Positions 50,256 through 59,770 of a stretch of 64,000 bases of DNA are shown one piece after another. Each line of letters starts with the position of its first letter. Position 1 is the stretch's first letter. The position numbers and the translations under genes were made by a program. The DNA comes from Stichopus chloronotus (Eukaryota > Echinodermata > Holothuroidea > Aspidochirotida > Stichopodidae), in the NCBI GenBank assembly GCA_021234535.1, contig CM037837.1, forward strand, positions 5,806,218-5,870,217, in the 5' to 3' direction. The notes under the pieces were generated by a model. That model ran no database searches and was not told the origin of the DNA. It saw only the letters and a list, made by a program, of their open reading frames with translations.

Positions 50256-51253
50256 CAGTGGCGGCACTACGTTGCCCCCCCCCAGTTGCTCTCACCCTTC
50301 CCAATCAGATCTTGTACTCATCCAAAATTAATTTATCACAAAACTATGTATTGGCACTGGACTGAATAAGAACGAATAAGCTTCGGAATAAGCTTCCGGG
50401 GAACCATGATTGATAAAGGCCTAATTTACTGTATGTTACTATAAGGTAGCCAACTGCCGCGAGGGCCCGTTGAACGCGCCTCTAGCCTATCAATACAAAT
50501 GACAACTTTTAGGTTTGACAGATTGAAATAGTGAAGCACGCCACCATTTTCTTCATTTATACACTAAGTCAATGACAGGCGCGCTTGACGGGCACCTTGG
50601 GGAAAGTTAATTTTGTTTGGATTGTCATAAAGAAGGTGGGATAATTTCACCTTTGGTGGCAAACTTTTTCGTTGCGATGAATACATATTCATTTGAGACA
50701 ATACTGATTCATAAGAAAACGTTCCGACTTTTGTAGGTGGAACTGTCACAAACTTGGAATGATAAATTTCCTTAATAGCGCCTTCCACGGTCACCCCTTT
50801 ATACAATGAAAAATGAAAAAATAGAACCACTACTGTCATATCACTGTTTTAAAGTATGTCAATTCCACTACTTAAAAGTATGTCATTTCAAAATGCTGGA
50901 AATGTTTCATCAAGGGTACATGCAACAAGCTCATGTTTTACCCGGGCGTTTCCCCTTAAAAAATTTCCCTTCGGGGTCTGCGTCACTCGATGCATTAGAT
51001 AGTGTTCAACCGCCTACCCCCCTTTTTCATTATGCTAGAACCTCAAAACTTCCGAGGGCTTCGCCCCCTGGACCCCCACCGGGGCTTTATCCCTGGACCC
51101 CACCAGGGGCCCTAAGGCGGGCCCCTGGACCCCACCCGCATGGCCTCGCGCTTTGTGCTCAGTTTCCCGCTGCGCGCGAAAATCTTTGCCCACCCAACAT
51201 TTTCCTTGCCCTCAGTTTGCCCCCCCAAGTCTGACATTCTGGCGCCGCCACTG
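50256..51253. mobile_element. Non-autonomous hAT-like element, 998 bp
   Basis: The ends are CAGTGGCGGCAC and GGCGCCGCCACTG, giving a TIR of about 10 bases beginning CAGTGGCGGC. The element is flanked by a perfect 8-bp direct repeat GGGAAGAT at 50248-50255 and 51254-51261. An 8-bp duplication and CAGTGGCG-type termini are typical of hAT transposons. No transposase frame is present: the open frames inside run through low-complexity GC-rich sequence. The right third is unusually G+C-rich and contains tandem copies of a CCCTGGACCCC-type motif. The sharp base-composition contrast and intact duplication suggest a fairly recent insertion. Confidence 0.82.
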
Positions 51254-51261
51254 GGGAAGAT
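51254..51261. repeat. Right 8-bp target-site duplication of the hAT-like element
   Basis: GGGAAGAT directly follows CCGCCACTG and matches 50248-50255 exactly. Confidence 0.85.
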
Positions 51262-52974
51262 TTTTCGTACCCATACACTTAAAGTTTACGATCTCTCCAA
51301 GCACTGCCATTTCCAATGCTGTCTGTGATAATCAAAGAACAGGCTTGGATGGAGTGTAACAACTGGGCATTTCTTCCATTTTCAACTTCTACTTTCTGTG
51401 AATTTCTACTTCAGAATTGCAAGTTTTTGTGATCTTCCGTCAATCTTGTACTGTAAGGATTGCCCCACTTGTGTAAAAAAGCACACGCAATTCTTATAAC
51501 AAAAAGTTTACTGTTAGGACGAAAACCACTTCAGGGCAATGTCCGATCAAAAGAAATCATTCGATATTGCTTCAAAATTCAAATGCTCGGCAAAATGTTG
51601 CGTATTTCCTGTAAACCGTACATGCATTTTTGAAGTTGAAATGCATCAGAAAGTCTTCTAAACTACTACAAAAGATTGTACAAAGCCCTACGTAAATTTA
51701 TGATAATTATATTCAAACGAAGTTAAATGTATAGTGAAAAGCCTAACCATGTATACCTCAGAGATAACATGCATACTTCATCAGCTGTGAAAAAACAGCT
51801 GACTATTTGTAAGTTACAGAAAATATAAAGAAACATTTACATGTATTCTGCTGTTTTTCAATCTCAGAGCCCTAAAATATGGAGATTCAGTCTTGGATTT
51901 ATGTATACAAGGGCTTCATTGAGTTTTATTTACTGCAGAGTGACATTATTATAAAGTTACCCTCCCTCTGATTTTGCACGGTAGGCATACCGTTGTCAGT
52001 GCTTGCGCTCATGGGGAATGCTCAGTTGATTCAAACTGTTGTTTTGATCTGGGGTCGACTTGTTTCACAATGCATTATAATTAACAGTTGATTTCTTTGA
52101 TATAGCGATTGTAAAGTTCATTAAGGCAGGGAACTTAAAACAGCAGTAAACCATGTGAATTTCATTAATTATAATTTTTTTGGTAATCAAAACGTCTGAT
52201 TTCCCTCAATTGCGGAATATAGGTGGCCTAGACAGGACTTATGACTGACCCATGGATTAACTGCTACTAGTTTTGTATAAATAACCAGGTATTAAATGGG
52301 TAAAGGCCTGTCATGTAGATAGAATAAATAAAACGTTGGATGTAGTCCCTTGTAAGTCAGTGTACACAATGAACTGTACAACTGTTGCTGTTATAAAGAA
52401 GGAAGCATGTACACAAACAGCGTGATCGTGTTTTCTCACTAGACAAACTTATGATTGTTTAGCTCAAGAAAAAAACAAGAAAAAAAACAAGACCCAAGTC
52501 AAAGGACAAAACTACTCAACAACTACTGCAGACAATTTTTTTTTGGGGGGGAAGGGAGTTCACATGCTATTTACTCCCCTTAGTGAAGCAAGACCCTTGG
52601 TAACATCGGATAGTGTTTTTCTTCCATTTATTGCCTATAGGATGTTGCACTGTGCTTATGAAAGGAATACCAAGCACTGACAAAATATTCTCTGCACAAT
52701 ACAATTTTCTTCTAGTGTCATCAAAACATTTATTACTCAAACCTGAAAAGTGTTACACTAGTTGAAAAATTAATATAAAAAAATTGAAAAATTTGACTCA
52801 AATTAAACCACCTAATGACTTCCACTCATGATGTGCTGATAACTGTTGCAACTATTGTTTCAGTACGTTCCAAAATTGCAATGCTACTAAATACAAGCTG
52901 GAATAACTGGCAATTGCCTGATCATCTATATTTATTCTTCGTCAGTATTTCAGGGAAGAGACCACCTGTGACAA

Positions 52975-53262
52975 AATCTAAGGGAGAACTATGCACTCAT
53001 CTACCTGATACTGTACTTGAATGTGAAAATTGTCTCAACATTTTTGTTGGCCCTACAAAACTCAAACTCTCTGGGAAAGAACAGCAGTCAATCACCATCA
53101 ATTGAAATCAAACAGACCGATTCGAATGTATGGTATGAAGATCCATTCATACCAGCATGGGACTTAAAACAATGGTTTTTTTGTGGTGGCTATGACATAT
53201 TCCACTGAATTTGACTTTCAATGACAAATTTTCAACTCCAATTCCAGCTTTAATCAATTATA
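52975..53262 (+). repeat. Copy 2 of the same dispersed repeat
   Basis: It is opposite in orientation to 37598-38055. Shared blocks include ACATTTTTGTTGGCCCTACA and GTGGCTATGACATATTCCAC. Open frames of 63 and 96 codons cross it but use different frames from the other copy, so they are not taken as genes. Confidence 0.6.
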
Positions 53263-54542
53263 TTGTGAATAGATGTTTCAACAGTAATACGAGGCTGTCA
53301 CATCACAGCTCTAAGAGAAATATTCTGTACACTGACAATGCAGTCTAAAGTGTGATAAATTATTGCACGTATTGATTTTTCTCTCGTGTCATTTTTGTAG
53401 TAAAAGCTGAGCAACACCTGGCACAAACAATCAATTTGGAAAAAAAAAAAAAATGGATAAAAAGTTTGATCAGAGTCAAAAAGTGGTGGTTTAAACTTCT
53501 ATTCTGATTTAAGTATAAGTAAAAACTGCACAATCAATCAAAAGCTTTTATCTAATTGTATTTATGATGTTTTGAAATGCAGTACATGGGAAGTCTTGTT
53601 GAACTTCAACGTTGTAAGTTTCTAAGATTTGCTGGTTCTCAGACCTACTTTACAGATTTACTACTTTTCGTATACAGTATGTTGACTGTAGATCTACTGT
53701 ACAAATTTTTTTCTCAAACCTGGACAATACTAAATGTTGTTTGTGTAAAACTTAATTACAAGTGAACTTTAAAGAAGGACATTCTCAAAAAGATTCAACC
53801 AGGTTTGACACCACAACGAACAGCAAAGAACAGTGCTTTATAATGCCAATTACACACTATTAACATGGACATATGTAAAATGCACAAGATACAACATTGT
53901 AAAATAATCTCGCCTGTAAGTTTCTCATAATAATTTACAAAACCTAATTTTTTTTTTTTTTTATAATTTACAAAATCACGCATCCACACATTAGTTTCAT
54001 GTAGGTATAGTACTGTATATATGCATACAGGTAATGTATGGCATTACTCAGGGCTAAGGATCACATTCCACAGACAGAGATGAACTACGAGATGAATCGC
54101 AGCAATACTTCAAAGTTAAGTAAATTGAAGAGTGCTCAAGATGTACGTAAGTCATCAGTGTAACAAATCTACAAATAAGTCAAGTCATTGTAAAGTAAAC
54201 ATTGATTTATTCAAAACAGATCATAAAATGGAGATGAATATCTAAGACTTTAAGGAGAATCTTTAACTTTTCGAATGCAACAAAAATCACTAGCATTCAT
54301 GAATACAATTACAATATTCATTAATGTTCATTCGTTTATATGAATTTTTTCTACTGTATGGATATGAATCAATCCTACATATACTTATTACTCCAGAGTT
54401 TCTTTTCAACACTTTACATCTCAGCTGGCCAGACACACATCGAGCATATTACCTCTTAAAAAAAAAAGGGGGGTTCACTTTTCTCTACGTTAAAACTGCT
54501 CTTCACAATCTTAAATTTTAAACCCAAATCAAAGCGACTTAC

Positions 54543-54551
54543 CTCTGTCAT
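54543..54551 (-). CDS. Possible first coding exon (start codon plus two codons)
   Basis: ATGACAGAG is followed directly by a consensus donor (GTAAGTCGC). The ATG has A at -3 (GAAAATGA). It encodes only MTE and ends in phase 0, so it would join in frame to the exon at 49662 to give MTE-MAQLKEED. Nine coding bases are too few to be convincing alone. The case rests on donor quality, start context and phase. The leader upstream (pyrimidine-containing, with TTTCAG at about 54576) could be the rest of the exon or an acceptor. Confidence 0.33.
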
Positions 54552-54748
54552 TTTCTGACTTGCACAATATGATAAACTGAAACTAAGATTCATGCAGGTA
54601 TCTGTTGTTATGCATTAATAGAAAGTTTGCCAGTGCTATGTCTGTAAATGTGTAACACTGCAAAGATCCTGAACACCATATGCACATTATCTCACAATAA
54701 AGCAATGTAAATGGCAAGTTGGTTTTAATAAATATCACAAGCACTCAC

Positions 54749-54832
54749 TTCTTGATTTCGAGCTCTGGTGTCGGAGCATATCTCACTTTGCTCCAAATTG
54801 CACTGTCTGATTGTATGCACTGATTGTATGTG
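54749..54832 (-). CDS. Possible alternative 5' exon of main gene
   Basis: This is an 84-bp open block of 28 codons, phase 0-0, between TAAGTAG (acceptor) and CAAGAA followed by GTGAGTGC (donor). The downstream half reads CNLEQSEICSDTRARNQE, which has a protein-like composition. It would join in frame to the exon at 49662. The acceptor has little pyrimidine tract and the first 12 codons repeat an ACAATCAGTGCAT-like unit, so the true start may lie further in. It is not compatible in phase with the MTE exon, so at most one of the two is used in a given transcript. Confidence 0.3.
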
Positions 54833-55807
54833 CTACTTATCTAGACGGGTGCCCGAACCACAGAAACGGCACCCGAGAGGTCCACAAACAACTTAAAGTT
54901 AAAAGGGCTCCTTAAGTTTAATTACAACTAAATGGATAACAAAGTCAAGTGTCCGTGAACTTTGATGGGACATTGCAAATAACATGGGAGACTCAATGTG
55001 TGTAGAGATGTCATGAACACAAACATGGGCGATGAATATGGACTTTGTTCCGTACGAGACAAAATTTGCTGAGGAATTATCATGCAGAGCCAAGTCACTG
55101 GTGAAAACCATTTACAAAACACTTATGCACAAGTGTGATGTACAGTATGTTGTAAGAACAAAATAAATTTTTAATTCATACAGTACAACAGAGATAAATA
55201 TTCCTTTCTTTTCGTTGACTGTAAGAAACAAACACTAAACACAAAATATAGACATGAATGACCTCCAATATTATCCATACTTGAGAAAACTTGCAGATCT
55301 GAAGAAAATATATGGAAACCCAAGAAAAATAATTTTCTCTGGACAAGAGTATTTTACCTCTTGAAAGTGTTTCTTATCTGTCGCTTTTACTCAAGGCTCA
55401 TTCTTTGAGGAGTCACAGGAAATTACAGTATCTCTAACAGCCCTCTGAAAACTCCTCTGGAGTTTAAAGCCCCTATTTATTGATTCTGAACATGTCTAAA
55501 TTCAGTATCATTGCAGAGAGAAATATATACTGAACACGAATATCTCATTTCCATACCCTCTAAGTTAAATTTAAGCAATTTCAGTTGGTATGACATTGTC
55601 CCTTAATATTGCAATCTCTTCGAAGCTTGTGAAACTGTCAAGGATTGAGTTGATATTTATGTGACATCATAGAAGAGAAGAAGAAAAGGATGTAAAACGA
55701 TGTTGGTGAAGGCAGATGCTAAAGAGTGCAGAAAACTTTGCTGTGAGACCAAAAGGCTGGCAATTAGGAAAGGGTGGTGGCTTGATATCTACACACACGA
55801 TTGAAAG

Positions 55808-55868
55808 ATTCTAGACCACAGACAATACGGTAATGCACAGGTAATATGAGGTGAGGGAGTACGTGCTG
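55808..55868. repeat. Single GAGGTGAGGGAGTATG-family module
   Basis: TCTAGACCACAGACAATACG, then GTAATGCACAGGTAATATGA and GGTGAGGGAGTACGTGCTGTG, matches 40010-40065 closely. It abuts the 3' end of the GAIN-like pseudogene block and may have interrupted it. Confidence 0.6.
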
Positions 55869-55884
55869 TGAATTCAGAATTTCT

Positions 55885-56307
55885 CTATGAACAGTTAGAT
55901 GGCTTAGTGTCAATCTTCAGGTGCTTGAAAGACAATGAGACAGATGGTGATGAATCAGTTTGGACCTGCAGCACAATAGGTGATGGAAGGGCCTCTGGAA
56001 AGGACAAAAGTTAATTTGCAATGCTTTGGGACAGCATGCCATTTTTGCGTAGACAAGCTGCTCTGAGAGTCCTCATTGGTATCTCATGGCATATGGCGCT
56101 TGTCAAAATATTCCTGGGTAAAGTGAACGCTATAGATGCCGATTCATTTATACCGCCTTCCATCTTTTGCATCAAACTTCCCTTTCCTTCGGATGTAATC
56201 GAGCCAAGATTTGCATCTGTATTGGCATGGAAAGTGACATTTTCTAATTGTAAGTGTTGTGTTTCATCAGTAGACAAGAAATTTGTACCAGCTTTTATGG
56301 TTTTCAA
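55885..56307 (-). pseudogene. Decayed adhesion-GPCR-like GAIN region
   Basis: One minus-strand frame reads about 98 codons to a TAA at 56013, continues in the same frame for 41 codons and meets TAG at 55887. The first part ends with a segment resembling a GAIN-domain strand pattern (SASIAFTLPRNIL, then RKNGMLSQSIAN). The second part (LQVQTDSSPSVSLSFKHLKI, then NCS) resembles the stretch that precedes the Cys/Trp GPS motif in adhesion GPCRs. No GPS, no HxS or HxT cleavage site and no membrane helices follow. Instead a dispersed repeat begins near 55865. The two in-frame stops suggest a pseudogene. An alternative is two exons split by a very short intron, since CTTTTGTCCTTTCCAG sits between them. 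The family call is a pattern match from memory, not a search. Confidence 0.33.
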
Positions 56308-57302
56308 TGAATAGGGGTTTTAAATTAGCATGCAGTTCTCAGGCTTTTGAGATATTGGAAATATGTTGCCTAGTAAAATTGCAACATCAATAAATGACTG
56401 TTCATATTAAATCCTACTTATAACAGTTAAGTAGCAATTCCCTGCTTAAAGTAATAACAATTTAGACCTTGAAGGGAAGTTATTTTACAACACTAAGTAC
56501 AACCACACACAAATGTGGAGAAAACCTGTGGCTTATATATTACATTTTCACCTTGGGTGACTACCGACTTAACAATTTTAGAACAATCTTTTATTCCCAA
56601 GATCAGTTCAGATGCGAAACCCTTGGATGAAAAACCCATCCTACTATGAAACTGCCAGGAATCAAACCCATGTGGTTCTCCCTGTTCCTAAGCTTCATTG
56701 CTCCAAACGCCATAGTACAGTACCTTTATTCACTGGAGCACAGCACGGGTGTGGCGGAGAGGTTGATTTTTACTTCAGTAAAATATGAAGGACCCAAACT
56801 AACTTCTCTTCTTGACACTGTATTTGTGTAGATGTATGGTGCCTTAAGTATACCATGATGTACGTTAAAATTTCTGCAACATCAGCATTCCAATTAAACT
56901 CTCACTGTGCATCCACTGTAATATTTCTGTCCATAAGACTTGTCTTGCCAGTGCATAATGACCAGGGTTATGGTAAAGATAAAGCAGTTTCCAAAAGACA
57001 ATTAAGCCCACTGTACATACAGTATTTACACACCACCTCACAAAACACCACTGTCAGCACAACAATTCACTCCGTTCTGTTAGGATTTTTCAGGGAGTAA
57101 GTTTGTCATTTTCAATCAAGCATACCAGCCACATACTGTGTACTGTAGGCCTTGTAACAATTGATTATCAAGTTGACACCAAAACTACCGAGAGCATAGT
57201 GGTCCATCAAAGTTGATAACAGTCACTGTGTTGTTAAATTTCCAAGCAGGTTTTGATTTTCTAATGCATGTACAGTACTCCATAACACCTGCAAACAGTA
57301 AA

Positions 57303-58051
57303 AGGGGAATTCCAGTCAAGGAACATATCTTCTGGCTTATTTAAGACATTTCAAACCATTTTCATTCATATTCTTGACGTTTTGAAATGAACTTCTCACG
57401 GGCAACATGATATGTTCAAACTTCCCACCCAACAGAGTTTCTAACACCACCCACGTACACGAAGGGCGCAAACATTAACTGTGATCTCTGAGGCTGGTGA
57501 CGTAGTCGACGACGACCAGCTCTAATCCACGACGACCAACCTGATTGTCCTACACAATTCGTAATTACATGGCTTACAGTATTCCCCTGTCTCTTAAAAG
57601 GTTCACTTAGTACTTAGCGAAGATTACGTTTTCTTTATCTTCACAGTATTGTGCGCCACGGCTCACACTGGGTAATGTTGCCTTTTGATGGAAAATTCCT
57701 CCTCTTCTGTGTTTTATTGCGATCTCATCGATTACCTATTTTATCTTGTGATAGCTACATTGAATACATAGAGTGTCTAATAACTAATTATGTAGGTTAA
57801 TCCGTCGATCATGGTTGGTTGTCGACTATGTCACAGGCCACAGAGATCACGGTCAATAACATCATAATGGCTGCACCCTTCCTATACATGCATACTGTAG
57901 TGTACGAAACTCTGTTGGGCGGGAAGTTTGAACATATCATGTTGCCCATGAGAAGTTCATTTTAAAATGTCAAAAATATGAATGAAAATGGTTTGAAATG
58001 GCTTAAATACTGTAAGTCAGAAGACATGTTCCATGACTGGAAATCCCCTTT
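57303..58051. mobile_element. Foldback element with very long inverted arms, 749 bp
   Basis: The left end AGGGGAATTCCAGTCAAGGA and the right end (reverse complement AGGGGATTTCCAGTCATGGA) pair. Pairing continues through AACATGATATGTTCAAACTT against its complement, TTGGGCGGGAAGTTTG, and the GTGATCTCTG blocks, giving arms of roughly 250 bases. Flanks are TAAA on the left and TTAA on the right. A 32-bp central region carries no gene. One strand would fold into a long hairpin. Confidence 0.75.
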
Positions 58052-58120
58052 AAGGATTTGTCTTATCTATGATCTAAGGTCTCTACATCCCAAAACTCAC
58101 TTCCTGTGGTTGTTTATGAA

Positions 58121-58395
58121 CAACTCACTTACCTGCCTCAACACAACAAATGCACTCCCATCTACCATGGAAAGAGTACTAGTAACCTTTAACACTCCGT
58201 CTCTGGCGCCGTCCAGCCTTAACCTGGACTAGTGCCTCCTTCCCATTCTGCAATCCAAATGTGCCTAGAGTGAGGAGTTTTCCAGATTTCCCAGTCAGGG
58301 TATTCCTCTTATCTCTTCATCTGGTTTTCCTAAGACTTGTGTTTTGCTTTGGAGCGCATTTACTGTATTGAGACAGGTAAGTGAGGAGTGAAGTA
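58121..58395. repeat. Inverted pair of a donor-carrying dispersed repeat
   Basis: The left arm (minus) reads GGTAGATGGGAGTGCATTTG then TTGTGTTGAGGCAGGTAAGTG. The right arm (plus) reads GGAGCGCATTTACTGTATTG then AGACAGGTAAGTGAG. About 160 bases lie between. Single copies are at 17108-17155, 30972-31012, 45928-45965 and 47731-47785. It lies 70 bases from the foldback element at 57303. Confidence 0.6.
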
Positions 58396-59436
58396 AATAT
58401 ATGTGTCTAACTTCACATATGATAACTGGTTAAAAAAAAATCATGAACATTTATACCTCAAGGAAAAGTAGTATTGAGCGTCAGTGAGTGTAATTACGTT
58501 GGCATACACTAATTTTAAGCATGCAATCTGTATGCAGATTGAGTCAGAATCCAAGTGATAGTTGTGGATGTTGGTAAATTATGAACGGGGTCAGCTGGTG
58601 TGTGAGTGACACTTCTGTTGTGTGACAAAGTATGTTGTCAGCATATTTTTAGTTGTGTTGAGCCGATCATTGCAGTATCAGTACTGGACAATAATGATAT
58701 TATATTGGTAAAAATCGGTATTGACAAAAAAATTATGGTTGTCTCTGATACTAGCAATTGAAAACAAACATGTCATAATTTCCTGATGCATGGCAACTTG
58801 GTTGCACATTAAAAAATCTCAGAACTTGCTTGCAGTACAGTGGCTTTGCACAAATAAAGTTTACAAACTCCTCCCCCATTCCAACCAGAAGTAAACACAG
58901 GATTCACCGGAACAATGGTGTTGCGCAAATCACGTGCCAAACAAATGTTTTGTTGGAATCCTTTGCTAGCTTCACACTGCAAGACTGGAAAATAGAGATT
59001 CCATTGAGCAGAATACATGACGTGCGATAGAATCTTTGCTATACACAGTGCTGCATATTGTAGGGATAAAAACAACTTCAGCATGACGAAAATTTGATCA
59101 TGGTTGTTGCTTGAGAATTTAAATGCCCACTTAATGCTACACATGTCATGAAAAACAAACTATATTTCATACATTTTTAATAAAAATATACCAAGTGAAA
59201 TCCTGAAAAAAGATAGAAAAGATAGTGTCTTGCCTTCCAAAAATTATAATCATTTCCTAACATGGTGCGATGCATAGCAAATAGCTCAACCACCTCATTG
59301 TGTCATCAGTGAAAATGAACAGCTGACCAAATACTTATGTGGTTCACGTTGTTTAAAGATAGCTTAAATGACATTGCATTGCTTAGAAATGCTAGTGGCT
59401 TCAAAGAATTTTATTTAAGGTCTGATTCTGCACAAG

Positions 59437-59770
59437 CAGTGCCCCCCAGTTGCCCCCTAACACAGCTGAAGTGACATGACAAATGCATACATATGCCTAT
59501 TACCTGTTTATATTCCTATCTTTCTGTTCTAGGAAACAACTTACAACCGTTTGGAATCTTTGGGTATAATGATGCATTTTGAACAAAAATATATCTATCC
59601 TGAAATTTAATTTTTCACCCAGAGATATGCCTATGACGGGCCCTAGACTCCATTTGCTAAGCTCACACTTCCTGCTCAATTTTGCGGTACACGTGAAATT
59701 TTTGCCAACCCAACAGTTTCTTTTTCCTTCATTTGCCCTCCCCCAATCTAAAATCCAGGTGCCGCCACGG
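59437..59770. mobile_element. Shorter, older relative of the hAT-like element
   Basis: The left part (CAGTGCCCCCCAGTTGCCCC) resembles the left end at 50256. The right part (GGGCCCTAGACTCC, then TTTGCCAACCCAACA and GTGCCGCCACGG) resembles the right end at 51253. The flanks TGCACAAG and CGTACAAG agree at 6 of 8 bases, consistent with a decayed 8-bp duplication. It is 334 bp with no transposase. Confidence 0.6.

Larger units (their letters stand above)
30207..54551 (-). other. Span of the main minus-strand gene (minimal model)
   Basis: Five exons on the minus strand (49662-49558, 47902-47795, 44400-44251, 33722-32652, 30443-30207) are bounded by AG and GT and are all phase 0 at both ends, so they join without shifting the frame to give 557 codons. 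The predicted protein is very hydrophilic, lacks membrane segments and has one coiled coil and long disordered stretches. This suggests a cytoskeletal, scaffold or adaptor protein, which is inference only. A 9-base start exon (MTE) may lie at 54551-54543. No stop codon is reached inside the model, so the gene should continue left of 30207. The introns (1.7 to 10.5 kb) hold many miniature transposons. I could not name the family. Confidence 0.75.

Noticed and set aside
50806..51234. 142-codon plus frame, Pro-rich
   Set aside because: It is a translation of the GC-rich tandem block inside the hAT-like element.
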